From Ligustrum vulgare (Eukaryota; Streptophyta; Magnoliopsida; Lamiales; Oleaceae), in the NCBI GenBank assembly GCA_963555705.1, contig OY743183.1:48783466-48847465 (forward strand): 64,000 nt of DNA. Direction: 5' to 3'. Below, in pieces: positions 21,682 through 33,448 of this stretch (its first letter is position 1; each line of letters starts with the position of its first letter). The notes below the pieces were generated by a model that saw only the letters and a program-made list of their open reading frames with translations, did not search any database and was not told the origin of the DNA. The position numbers were made by a program, and so were the translations under genes.

Positions 21682-21850
21682 TTCCACCGCAAAGCGGCTC
21701 ATTCATTTCATTCCACAACAAAGCGGCTCATTCACTTCTTTCCACCGCAACGCGGCTCATTCACTTCATTCCACTGCAAAGCGGCTCATTCACTTCATTC
21801 CACCGCAACGCGGCTCATTCACTTCATTCCACCGCAAAGCGGCTCATTAC
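21682..21850. repeat. 29-bp minisatellite with CCGC-AAA-GCGG hairpin core
   Basis: Five full units plus one partial unit. Each has a CCGCAA(A/C)GCGG core, a near-perfect hairpin, followed by CTCATTCACTTCATT. Units alternate between AAAGCGG and AACGCGG. Confidence 0.9.
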
Positions 21851-23345
21851 ATTCAGGTACGCCGGTCCCCCGCGCCCCATTTCCCACTCGCATCTTTCAT
21901 GACATAGAAGTACACCCATTCTTTCTTAAAAAACTTGGGATACATAATTTTTGACAAAACTTGCACTTTGACACATTCCTTTCATTAAAACATTTGACTT
22001 TCCCATTTCGGTGCCAATGCATGCTTGATGATACAATGACATGTAACGTGCATGCTTGAACATTTTTCTTAATAACATATACTTGCATATCATAAATCAA
22101 ATACATCAACATTGAGTAATTAACACGAGATCACTTACGCACATTAATTTCACATTAACTTTCTACTTTCATGAAAATAGGGGAAGTTTACTTACTTGAC
22201 GTCATTAGGATTTACCGTCTTAAATTGCTAGTGGAAGTACTCGTAACGTCAATGTGCCCACAATCGTAGTTATGTCCATCCATTCACAGAAAATAACTCT
22301 TAGTCCAAAACATTTAACTATTCTTTTAATACTAAACGACACTATTAACCGAGGTTAAAACTTCTATGTGACTCACAATTTGATTCAAACATGTCTAAAC
22401 ACATATAATATCATATTCGAAGTAATATATTAAATTTAAGGACAAATTTGAAATCTTACTTATCAATTTTCACAAATCAAAACTAGGCATTACTTATTCT
22501 AAAAATCGATCTTAAACAAAAATTTAATAACTTTGAACATAAAATCAATTTAAACTAACTTGTTCCTTAAATGTTAAAGTTTACTCTTCTATACCATTAC
22601 CCCAAAATTCCAAAAAAATCACACATGTTGTTTAAATATTCATATACATATACAAGATCACATATACATACATTCACACCTCAATTTAATATTATAGCAC
22701 ATCAATTTATCAAAATTTCATAAGTCCCAAATCTGAAAATCTTATTTTCATAACCAAAATCTTAAAATTAATATAACCATTTATATAATCCCACCCAATT
22801 TCGAAATTTACTCTTAACCAAAGTTTAAACTTCAATTTAACCTAATGTGACTTTCCGTTTAGATTAAAGCACACAAAACCAAAAAAAGTCTATCATGTTT
22901 CCAATTCATAAGATCATTAAATTTTAAATCTCTATGTTGCATGAGAAATCTGAACTTACCATTAAACTCCCTTATAAAACTTAAAACCAACCAAAACATA
23001 ATTTCTATTATTTCTAAATTCTAGGAAATGTATATAGAATTAGCATGTTATTTATGTATTCACATATACCCTTTCCACATAAGAAATCTATATATATATA
23101 ACTCAACAGTAAACTGAATTTCAATAAATTTGAAATCTGAAAATGCACATTATACCCTCAAACTTTGTCCAAACATTTAACTAAGCCACTAGTAAATTAA
23201 GTGACAAAAATATCTGAAATTAGTTTTCATAGTTTGGAAATCTAAAACACATCACACATATACATACATATACCTATCACCCAATGTAAAAATCACATAT
23301 ATGTACAATATATAGATACACACAGATCATTATATACATGTTTTC

Positions 23346-23376
<31 letters not shown>

Positions 23377-23384
23377 TGTGTGTG
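23346..23384. repeat. (GA)n(TG)n microsatellite
   Basis: About 14 GA units followed by about five TG units, inside the outer solo LTR. Confidence 0.9.
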
Positions 23385-23666
23385 GGTGTTGTGTGCAGTC
23401 CGCGGGTGTGAGGAGCCTAAGCATCTGCGTTCGAGAGGGAAGGGAAAAAGGGTCTCACCGTGGTAGGGGAGGTGGTGGAGGCCGTGGCTTTACTGGGGTG
23501 ATGACCGGCGCTACCACCGGCGACGTGAGAGGCTGCGAGAGGTTGAAGGATGGCGATTTTGGGTTGAGGGAGAGAGAGTTGAGCGCTATGGATTGAGAGT
23601 GAGGGGCGTAAGATAGAGAGAGATGAGACGAGACTGAGAGATGAGGGAGCTAAGTGTGAGAGTGAG

Positions 23667-26371
23667 TGTAGCGACCGGAAATTTTCATTTCTTTCTAAAT
23701 AAAATGTTTTAAAACTTTAAATGCGCGTCGCTACGACTTTTTCCATTTAATTTAAAGGAGTGTTCGTCTAGCCAAATTAAGAATGAAATTAAATTAATTT
23801 TCATCGTATTTAAATTTAAGAATCTTATTCAACATATCCCAATGTCACCATTTTAAATCTTAATTCAAATTTTAAGGATTTTAAAGTTATCCAAATTCAT
23901 TATTTGATTTACGTCCAGATTTTTTTTATATATTTTTGGACTCAAATTGATTTCTAGTTCAAAATCTTAATTGTATTATTTTCTTCCAATTTCGAACCAC
24001 AAATCAATCCCCTCAAATCGTAAATTTAACATAAATTGCCACACATTCCAATCCAAATTTATGACCCTTACCAATTTCAATTTTTGGCAAATTCCAGCAA
24101 TCTTCCATCTTCACATCCCTGATTCTCTCCCTCACCTCCCTAAAATAACATACCAAATTCTGCAATGCCCACAATTCATCCCAATCAGAAATCCAACCTA
24201 TTTCCCCACTATTCTCTCATATAAAATTTCTAATAAAAAACATAATGATGATTTACCATATTCCACCCTTTTCATACCTAATTATCCACCATCTTTCCTA
24301 AATTTTATATATGTCCTCCATCTCCTCACAAATCTCAACACAAATTCAATACAAGCAAAGCACCATTATAATCATCATCGACCCCTTCATCATCCTCATC
24401 GTAATCACCTATTTCTTCAGCAATGCCAACTCACACACATCACAACCCAAAAACCACCTGCAACTCCACACCTCAAAACAACCACCTCCTCGATCAGAAT
24501 TCAGCCACCACCTCCGTTCATCATCATCAATCAAAAATTTAGCACCACCACCGCACGCAGCCGAGCCACAGTCCCACTACCACCGGCAACCACCAATCTG
24601 TCAACTAGCATCAACCCCAAACTCACCATCACCACAGTTCATCATCACCAATCATAAACCACCGAGTCATCAGCCCAACTCCCCTGCAACTACAACTGCT
24701 CAACACCACCATCACCGCAGACACAGTAATCATCTGCACTACTCAACCGGCCAAGAACCACCATTGTTGCCAACCGTCTGCAACCACAATCCAAACATCA
24801 CTGCAGAACCTCAATCTCAAAGCCATAACCAAGATCCCCAATTCAACACCACATCACCTAATCCAATTTCGAACCCTCCATAACCGGCAGCCCACCCCCA
24901 AATCAACCACAAATAAAACCCAAACCCCAGAAATAGAAGAAGTATAGAACTTTACCTTGACCTCATGACCATATTCACCGGTTTTTCGCCGGAGAAATCA
25001 CGATCCAAGCCGCGATTTTCCCTCTCTGTCTCGCATCAAACTCGCACTTGAAACCCTAATATTCAACCCCCATCCCTTGCCGCCGTCCACCACTACCTGC
25101 CAGCGACGTTGCGCCGGCTATAGCACCGGATTTCGCCGTCGGTCGCACCTCCTCCCTTCCACCTCTCTGATCGTGAATGGTTAGAGAGAGAGAGAAGATC
25201 TGATATTATAATTTTATTTTCTAAAATTGCACCTTAAGTCCCTAAGCTTTTAAAGTCTTTCAAATCAGTCCCTATGTTTTTAAAATGATCATTTCAGCCC
25301 TAAATTTCAAAAGTTATTATTTTAACCCCTAAGTATCAAATCCATTTTATTTCAATCCCTGATGATTTACTTTATTTGATTTTAAGCCCAAGTTTTAAAG
25401 GATTTACATTTTAGTCCTCAAATGTTTAAAAGCAATCATTTAAGCCCCCATATTTTTAAAGTCTTTTGATTTTGTTCATATTGATTTAAAATGATATATA
25501 TATGTATATTTATAAATCTCAACTTTTTAAAATATTCATTTCAGTTCCTCAACTTTCAAAATATTCATTTTAGTCCCTCAACTTTCAAAGTATTCATTTT
25601 AGTCCATCAACTTTCAAAAACATCAATTTCAGTCCTCAAATTGTAAATTATTATTTTAAACTACAAATTTCTGAAGATTAAGGTAACTTATTGGCTAGAC
25701 GAAGCGTACGGAGATTTAAAGAAATTGAAGTCATTTCCCGCTCAACTTTGCACTTGTCGGATTTAAGGTAGACTCGCCCCCACTAATTGATTTATATTAT
25801 AATTGCATGTGTTATGTGGATTTGTGTGATTTTATGTTTAATTGCATGAGAAAAGAATATCTCTTTTGAGATAAATAATTTATGTTATGCTGGGCATAAC
25901 TTATCTGCTAGCCAAGAAAAGAAAAGAATGTGTTCATTTGCGTTCGCTATGTGATGCCTATGAATAAGAAAAGAATGTCACTACATTATTTGCATAATTT
26001 CTTGTTCAATTATCTTGTAGATTAATTATTGGCGATGAGTCTACTGAGTATTTCATTTTTGAAATGCTCAACCCGTTATTTTAACAACATCTGCAGATTT
26101 CGGAGACGATGGCGAGTGATGGGCAATGACGGCAAATTACAATTGATATATTTTTTTTAAAAAAGTCGTGAACAATGAAATGATTGTTTCATTTTATCAA
26201 GAACTGTCATTTTTACAAATTTGTACGAAAATACTTATTCCATTTGAATTATCGCTAAACTTTTATTCGATAAATGCGATATTTAATATTTAATTATTTT
26301 TCCGCAACAAAGTTTATTCAAGAATTTAGAAAAGTGACGTTCCCGCGCTCCTCGGAACTCAGGGCGTTACA
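23667..26371 (+). mobile_element. Solo LTR, TGTAGCG family, second copy
   Basis: Starts TGTAGCGACC and ends CAGGGCGTTACA, with a perfect 5-bp duplication GTGAG at 23662-23666 and 26372-26376. It shares with the full element the TTCGTCTAGCCAA block near the start, the C/A-rich stretch (24310-24900), 'cagtccc' repeats (25225-25650) and the GACGAAGCGTACGGAG block, but is clearly diverged and shorter (2705 bp). The two long histidine/proline-rich ORFs at 23971-24883 are translations of the C/A-rich stretch. Confidence 0.88.
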
Positions 26372-27135
26372 GTGAGAGAGGCAGAGATAGAGAGTGAGAG
26401 ATCGCGAGAGAGCGGAGAGTGAGCGTGAGGGATGAGGGATTAGATTAGGTTTAGGATTTAAATGTAAAACTTGTTAATTTGCAAATCAGTCCTTCGACTC
26501 TCATAAATAGGTAATTTAAGTCCACATCCCTCAAATAAAATTCAAAGTGCCACTAAACTTTCCCCAATTCCCATTTAACATAATTTAGGCCACTTTCAAC
26601 TTAATTAAATAGAAATTAACAAGATTAATAAATAACGTTAATAATCACACATAAAATTGCGCATAGACAATATATGAACTTTCTATTTGTCACATTAATC
26701 AAGACGGCGTCCAAGTCCTTCCACTGCAAAATATTTCAAATCATTGACATAAAATTTATCAAATTTAAAATTTATAATAACATTAATATTAATGTCATGT
26801 GGAATTTAAAAATGCACGTAACAATGAAAAACGGTATTACAGTAATCCTAAAGTGATGCTTAACCACCATAATGCAGTTTCATGAACTTTTCTATACAAG
26901 AAGAGATGTTGTATCATATTTGGCTAGAAAAACATTCTTGACATTTTTTTATTGTCAGCCAATTTCTGTCTGTGGAATTCTATCGGGATTGGTTTTGGTT
27001 GGAAGGATAGCCATCGTTTTTCCTCTATCATTCCTGTCTAATTTCCTCTATCATTCAATTTTCTTTTCATTTTTTAACGCTTCATTTCTATTAATTTTCT
27101 TTTCATTTGATTACAAATCTCATCAAACATAGACA

Positions 27136-28165
27136 ATGGGGGGTCATAGAAGTAGAACAAAGGAACCAATGGCATGGTCGCATGAGAATGAGCATGCCTT
27201 CATCGAAATTCTTTATGATCGTGTGAAATCAGGTCTACTGCAGACATCCACTTTCACGAAAAATGAATGGGGTAGAATCAATCAAGCCATGATTGAAAAA
27301 ACAAAAATGGATTATGGCATCGATAGACTTAAGGGTAAGTGGAATCGCTTGCGGTCTGTTCATCGAATGTTCTCTGACCTGTTGGGACATACAGGGGTAA
27401 CATGGGATCCAAATACCAATCAAGTTATTGCTGCGAAGGAAGTTTGGCAACATTTTTATACGGTAAGTTTTTTTTAATTACAACTTTAAATGTTAGCAAT
27501 CTACTATTTCATTTGTTTTTACATGGTACACATTTTAAAATATTTGTGCTCATGCAGATTAACAAGGATACGTATAAGCTTTTCAAGAAGGAAGGATGCA
27601 AGAATTATGAGACTCTTGGGGAAATTTTTAGTGGGACCACAGCTACTGGAGGTTTAAGAAATGCTTCCACTCAACTTCCTCCAACATCGGATGAGGAAAG
27701 AGATTTGGAGGATGCTTTCTTGACTGGAGGAGTCCATGTCCATATGTTGAATGATGATGGCATAGATGACATTGCAAAGATCGTCGACGTGAAGAGATTG
27801 GAACAAGTGGTGGTGGACGACGACGGAAGGAACCAAAGACTAGTAAGTCTAATAAGTTCGAAGCATGCATAGCCCAATTTTCTTCTACTATGAGCATGAG
27901 GAGTGAAGAAAATTAACTGTGGAAGTTATATCTACAAGAAAAGCTCGCAAAATTACAAAGAAAATCGGGGATTCCATCTGACAGTGAAGTATCTAGTCTC
28001 GATCTTTATTCTACTGCAGCTTGTCTTGATATCCTCAATGGTATGGACGATGTTTCCAATGAGATGTACGCTAAAGCTATAACCAAATTTAAGGATCCAG
28101 ATTTCAGAATGTCGTTTGTGAAGATACCGGAATGTAGGAGGGGACCAGTATTGGAACTTGTCTGA
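27136..28165 (+). pseudogene. PIF/Harbinger ORF1, Myb/SANT-like DNA-binding protein, broken
   Basis: Exon 1 (27136-27462) encodes a trihelix/Myb-like domain of the Myb_DNA-bind_3 type. It has W at the start (MAWSHENEHAFIEIL), KNEWGRINQAMIEK in the middle and RLKGKWNRLRSVHRMFSDLL at the third helix. A GTAAGT donor at 27463 and CAG acceptor ending at 27557 join in frame to exon 2 (INKDTYKLFKKEGCKNYETL). The later SGGGRRRKEPKTSKSNKFEAC is in another frame, so a frameshift lies near 27780. A stop near 27916 also precedes the C-terminal stretch ending RRGPVLELV. In PIF/Harbinger this protein helps bring the transposase to the element ends. Confidence 0.85.
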
Positions 28166-28433
28166 GTTCAGTGTTTGGGAGTGGAGAGTACTATTTGGAC
28201 TGTTGTTATTCACTTATATTTATGTATTGTTGGATTGTACTGTTGGATTGTTATTTTCCTTCAAAATGCGTACTCATGTTGGACTATCAATGTTTTTCTC
28301 TTTATGTAGTAATGGATGTTATCGTTTGGTATGATATGTGAAGCGTGCATTATGTTTGATTATATGTTAATTTGACTATTTTTTTTCCTCATTATATGAC
28401 TTTCTCGCTATCAATGAAATTATATGTTCCATA

Positions 28434-29724
28434 CACGATGTCTTTGAATGACGATTCAGAGTCAAGTGAGGATGATGAAATATTCACAGACGACTTCGAT
28501 GTCGCTATGGAGGAGTTGATATGTTGAACATACTTGTTTCCAATGAGAGTATTGTACTCTAGAGGAGACCATGTCGGATATCTATGCTTATTGGTAAAAT
28601 GTACATTATGGAAATCGTAAATGACCATCCAGATATTTGCCATCAGATTTTTTGCATGCAAAAACATGTGTTCTTAAATTTTTGTGATGCTTTGAAGTAG
28701 AGGGGGTTGTTCCAGGACGGTAAAAAGGTTACCATCAAGGAGGTGGTTGCCATGTTCCTTATGATTGTTGGGCACACAACTCGGTTTAGTGTCATAGGGA
28801 ATAGATTCCAACATTCTAACAATACAATCCATAAATGGTTTAAGAGAGTATTACTCACTGTTTGTGTATTTAGAATGGAGATAATATGCCCGATAAGCCA
28901 AAATAGTGTGCATGAGAGGATTTTGCAGAAATATCCATACTTCAAAGATTGCATAGGCGCTATAGATGGAACACATGTAGCAGCGTATGCACCAGCTTCG
29001 AGGCAAACATCATTTTGTGGGAGGAAAATCAATGTCACACAAAATGTGATGCTGACTTTGTGATTTTGATATGAAGTTTACTTTCGTTTATGCTGGATGG
29101 GAGGGTACTGCCAATGATTCGAGGGTTTTCATTGATGCGATGACACGACCTTCAAACAACTTTCTAATGCATCAAGGAGGTGTGATATAATATTTTCGTC
29201 ACTTTCATAAATATTTAATCCTTTGTCAAAAACTATTTAATTATTTCATTTTATTTGTGATATATCAATTTTACCTGGTGGACTCCGACTATCCTAATAT
29301 GCTTGGTTTTCTTGCTCCATGTCGAGGACGTAGATACTATCTCCGTGATTATGTAGGCCGTGGAAGGCCGCATGGAAAGGAAGAGCTCTTCAACTATAGA
29401 CAATCCTCATGTCGTAACATTATTGAACGTTGGATTGGAGTTCTAAATGCCAGATTTCCTATTTTGAAGTATATTACCAATTACCAACTCACAAGGCAAA
29501 GACAAATTCCAACTGCATGCTGCGCGATACATAATTTCATTCACCAAGAGGATGCGCTCGATAGATTGTTCACTGAGTATTCAGTAGAGAACATGATATT
29601 CCCAGAAGTCTCAGGGTCCTGTGAAGATCAAGATGCTATACAATTTGATACTAGTCAAATGGCACAAGTCAGAGGTGAGATTGCTACGCAAATGTGGAAT
29701 GAGTATTCTAGGAGACGCGTTTAA
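28434..29724 (+). pseudogene. PIF/Harbinger DDE transposase, broken
   Basis: The DDE_Tnp_4 transposase is readable in pieces. There is an acidic N-terminal stretch (about 28440-28520), then FLNFCDALK, a stop, KVTIKEVVAMFLMIVGH (28725-28775), and the first catalytic aspartate in DCIGAIDGTHVAA (about 28946-28984). After a frameshift near 29055 comes FTFVYAGWEGTANDSRVF with the second aspartate. A probable intron (about 29180-29270) leads into YLVDSDYPNMLGFLAP, with the catalytic glutamate in RNIIERWIGVLNARFPIL and the CCAIHNFIH motif near the end. Several stops and shifts make it inactive. Confidence 0.88.
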
Positions 29725-29876
29725 TTGCATTAAAATAATTTGTTTCTTGAATTAACTTTTTTGTAACAAAGACGAATTGTGCTTATTTTGCCCATTCACA
29801 ATGACTTGATGTTGTTACAATTTAACTACTATTCAATATATGAACTAATATATATTAATTACTTTAGATTTCAAGT

Positions 29877-30404
29877 TAAAGATGGCAAAAAAACCTGGAG
29901 GACCCGAAATGACCCTCCCCGAAAATGACCTGCCCCGTCGGGTTCGCAGGGCGGGTTTTCCACCCCATGGCGGGTTTCGGGGCGGGCCCGCCCCGTGACT
30001 CGGTAATTTTTTTTTTTAATATTGGAATGAGAAATTAAAATAAATTTAATGAAGTCCAGAAGAATTGAACATTGGTGGAATTTAGGGATATGAGAATATA
30101 CAATCACTATACCATTATATTGTTTATTGATTTTTTTCTTCAAATATATACATATTATTTTTAAAGTTCAAACGTAAAAATTCTAACTAATTCGACGTCT
30201 AAGTTTTTCACGTAAAATTTTATTACCAATTTTGAAAAAAAAAATATTTTCGGGTCATTAGCGGGGCGGGAGGTCGCCCCGCCCCTGACCCGCGAACAGT
30301 CGCGGGTCGGGGTGGGGTGGGGTTATGAGTTTTTGGGTTCGGTTCGGGGTGAGCGGGGCGAGGCAACCCCGACCTGCCCTGAACCCGACCCATTGTCATC
30401 CCTA
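29877..30404. mobile_element. Non-autonomous hAT-type element, 0.53 kb
   Basis: Perfect 8-bp duplication TTTCAAGT at 29869-29876 and 30405-30412. Ends are TAAAGATGGCAA and, reverse-complemented, TAGGGATGACAA. Subterminal regions are strikingly GC-rich (GGGGCGGG/CCCGCCCC in both orientations) around an AT-rich core. It lies in the 3' part of the PIF/Harbinger element and has no coding capacity. Confidence 0.9.
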
Positions 30405-30984
30405 TTTCAAGTTTTACATGTTGGTAGAATAGCCAAATGTTTATGGAATAGAGAACTGATTGATTTATTGACATTAAACTTAATGTAATTCAACAAATCA
30501 ACCATTTTTTACATGTAAAATATCACAAAAAATATCAAAAAATTACAAAGTAAACGTATTTTCCAATTTTCTATTTTTTATAACAGTTTTTCAAAATCTC
30601 AAAGAGAACATGTTTTCATCAATCCTAAAACAAACAACCAAAATCTAAAACTCAAAACAAAATTCAAAATCGAAATATAAAGAGAACGGCCCCTAAAATC
30701 TCCTAGTTGGGTTGGAAAGCGAATTCCATCAAAAGAGAGAAAATCCGCATGTGAGTGTAAAACTTGGAATTCGAATTACCTAGAAAATATAGCAATTCAA
30801 ACACTCAAAATGGGGGAAAATAGGAAAATAAATCCTTTACCCTTGAAAGTTTAGCAAATCAAACATATCCTTAAGGCTGGAAGTTGAAAATTGAATTGTC
30901 ATTTTCCACATTTTATGGTGTTTGACAAACTAAAATTTTTTGGGGGTATTAACACAAATACTCTTATTTTTGGACTATTTACAA

Positions 30985-31930
30985 AAATACACTTATGAAA
31001 TTTCTTTTTATAGTTTTTGTCACTTTTTTTAAAAAGTGATATAATGTCACTTATTTTTTAACAATTGATATGTACGTTACTTTCTCAATCAAACATAAAT
31101 TAAAACATTAGAATAAATTCATGACTTGTTAATTTTATTCCAAATATTTGAATAATTGTGCCTTTTTTATTAAAAAAAAGTGACATAATGTCACTTATCA
31201 CTTTTCTTTTAACTGAAAGTGACAATTTGTCACTTTTTTCTACTTGAAGGTCAATTTCATTTTTTTTTTATATTAATCATTGGCTAACAAATTACATAAG
31301 TTCACAAACATTAATAAATATATTACATAATGCAACTTTTTTCCTTATCACTTTTTGTTTTAACTCACCTTTTCTTTTAATTAAAAAGTGATAGTGTCAC
31401 TTTTTAGTAAAATAAAGTGACGATTTGTTACTTTTTGCTACTTAAATGTCAATTTTCAATTTTTAATAAAGAAGTGACACAAAACACAATGTTATTTTTT
31501 TCACTTTATCATTTTTTTAATAAAAAAATGACACAATATACAATGTCACTTTTTATCATTTTATCACTTTTTTTTAATAAAAAGTGACAAAATGCAACTT
31601 TTTTTTTTAAGAAAAAGTGACAAAATGTCACTTTTTTTTAACTAAAATGTAATACAATGCCACTTTGTTTTAAGTAAAATTGACAAAATACCACTTTTTA
31701 AAAAAAATAAAAAAATTCTTCTACTAAAAAAGTGACATAGAGTGCTACTTTTTTATCACTTTTTTTTTTTTTTTAACTTAAAAGCGACATAGAGTGCCAA
31801 TTTTTTAAAACTTTTGTCACTTTTTAATAATTTTTTTTTTAATATAAAAAGTGACACAATGTCACTTTTATCACTTTTTCTTTGAACAAAAAAGTTACAC
31901 TTTATCACTTTTTTTCTACTTGAATGTTAC
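30985..31930. repeat. Dense array of AAAGTGACA/TGTCACTTT inverted repeats
   Basis: The word GTGAC or its complement GTCAC recurs dozens of times, typically as AAAAAGTGACA-n(2-6)-TGTCACTTTTT, so almost every 30-40 bp can fold as a short hairpin. Linkers are T- or A-runs. There is no coding frame and I found no flanking target duplication. Confidence 0.85.
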
Positions 31931-33448
31931 TTACCATTCATTGACCATTCATTGACCGAAAGAAATATTCACATGAAGACATGGTGCTTATTCCCAAATT
32001 CTTTCACCTTCTCTAAAGTCTAATCCTACAAAACCTATCTCCACTCGCATCCTGTAGGCCAGCATATTTCTAATTGGGTAATTATATTACCACCACAAAA
32101 TTTATTTACTACACCACATTATAATCACACCATAATTAAAATATATTTTCAATAAATACACCACAACAAATTTGCAATAATACTTCTAATCCTATAAAAA
32201 CTTAAAAATAAATAAAATTATTGTGGTGTACTTATCATCCCAAATTCCCAATATTTCTCCCATTTTTCCTCATCATTGTCACCCATTGTTTCCTTAATTA
32301 CAATTAATTAGGTTCAAATTTCCATATTACACATTTTTTAATTGATGTTTGATGGATAATTGAAACAATTACATATTAAATTTCATATAAACATAGTATG
32401 TGGTTGGCTTCTAAATACTTGATATACATTTTTTTTTTAAAATACTAGATGCAATTGGAATCACTATTTTTTTTAATACTAGATGCAACTGAAAACACGA
32501 TAGGTGGAATGCAGTATGAACACGCAAATATATGTAATTGAAAAACCATAGAATTCTAAAATCGAATATAAAATTTAATTGAAAATCAAATATAATTAAA
32601 TAACCAAAATCCTGGGTGACATCAAAATATAGGGAACCTTGAACAATAAAAATATTTCACTAACCTAAAGTCCTAAACTTTAATTTATGTTAATGTTTGC
32701 ATGATGTTATTATTTGAAAACTCATATGAAATTATTGTATTAACATCTACTCTAATTAACTTAGTATTGAAAAGCAAAAATATAAAATAACAAGAAGAAC
32801 AATATGATTTAGAAAAATAAACATAGAGAAGATAAGAGAATATTTGAAAGATGTGATGTATATAAAAATTATTTTTAGTAAGATAATATTAAAAGAATAT
32901 GTATGTAATTTTATTTATTTCTATTTTTATAAATAAAGAAAATATTTTAAATTGTAGTGTAAAAAATAAATTTTATGGTGGCAATATAGTCACCATAAAT
33001 ATAAAGAAGAAAAGAAAATAAATTTATTTGAAAGATTGTGGAGTATTTAAAAATAGTGAGAGAAAAATAAAATGATATTTTTATAATTTCTTTTATATCT
33101 ATTTTAGTCAATAAAAAAATCACTTAAAAATGTGGTGTAAGAATTAATATAGCCACCCTTTCTAATTTCCCATAGAAACTTCCTCTGTCCAAAGATATAC
33201 TCATTCTAAGCTGAAAATTTCCTTGCTCAATACACACGCATCATGGCTCAACGTATGCCAAAAATTCAAGATGCACCACCTCACGTCCTCAGAACTCTAT
33301 CAAATTTCGAAACCACTATCACCACCACGACTGACATTGCACCCACCTTTGCCTTGGAATGCTTCTTTTTCACAACCCTCAGTCACTCCAACACCATCGC
33401 CGACTCTTCTTCTTCTTCAAAGGAGATGGCCCGATGGAAAATCGATCA
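31931..33448. other. AT-rich intergenic DNA with MITE-like remnants
   Basis: No gene recognised. Sequence resembling ACCACCACAAAATTTATTTA at 32091 and its complement near 32210-32236 suggests a small MITE of about 160 bp. A related pair of motifs (TTATGGTGGCAATATAG, ATGTGGTGTAAGAATTAATA) lies at 32960-33160. Confidence 0.4.

Larger units (their letters stand above)
21021..23666. other. Middle piece of the GTAAT-flanked solo LTR
   Basis: Continues directly from 11289 once the retrotransposon is removed. It contains the 29-bp minisatellite at 21682-21850, AT-rich sequence at 21900-23330, a (GA)n(TG)n tract and a GC-rich stretch at 23395-23560. ORFs here are repeat- or composition-driven. Confidence 0.7.
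11179..26841 (+). mobile_element. Large solo LTR (TGTAACACCCC...GTATTACA), hosts two insertions
   Basis: Starts TGTAACACCCC and ends CGGTATTACA, with a perfect 5-bp duplication GTAAT at 11174-11178 and 26842-26846. Its own sequence is in three pieces (11179-11289, 21021-23666, 26377-26841), about 3.2 kb in all. Pieces one and two are separated by the full retrotransposon with duplication GAAAT, and pieces two and three by a solo LTR with duplication GTGAG. Direct flanks and the TG...CA ends identify a gypsy-type LTR, but there is no internal region. It is a different family from the TGTAGCG LTRs. Confidence 0.82.
9778..30693 (+). mobile_element. PIF/Harbinger transposon, two-gene type, nested
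   Basis: Terminal inverted repeats are GGTCTCGTTCTCTTTA (left) and GGGGCCGTTCTCTTTA (right, reverse complement), 13 of 16 matching, with a TAA duplication at 9775-9777 and 30694-30696. After removing the LTR nest (11179-26846) the element is about 5.25 kb, usual for autonomous PIF/Harbinger. It encodes the family's two proteins in order, a Myb/SANT-like DNA-binding protein (27136-28165) and a DDE transposase (28434-29724), both now broken. A GC-rich leader lies at 9990-10170. A 0.53-kb hAT element sits in its 3' part. It is very probably immobile. Confidence 0.85.
9428..30870. mobile_element. MITE-like element split by a PIF/Harbinger insertion
   Basis: The left part (9428-9777) begins AGTCGCGTTTGATAGC. 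The right part (30697-30870) ends so that its reverse complement reads GGATATGTTTGATTTGC. Both are flanked by TTA (9425-9427 and 30871-30873). The element's own sequence is only about 525 bp, and both halves contain diverged GAATTC/GGAATT-rich subterminal sequence. The rest of the interval was inserted later. This is the outermost layer of the nest. Confidence 0.65.

Noticed and set aside
21682..21850. Regular 29-bp repeats as a possible CRISPR array
   Set aside because: Units are contiguous without unique spacers, in a plant LTR.
23971..24883. Two overlapping long ORFs of 228 and 190 codons
   Set aside because: Histidine/proline/threonine-rich translations of the C/A-rich stretch of a solo LTR, overlapping in two frames with no recognisable domain.
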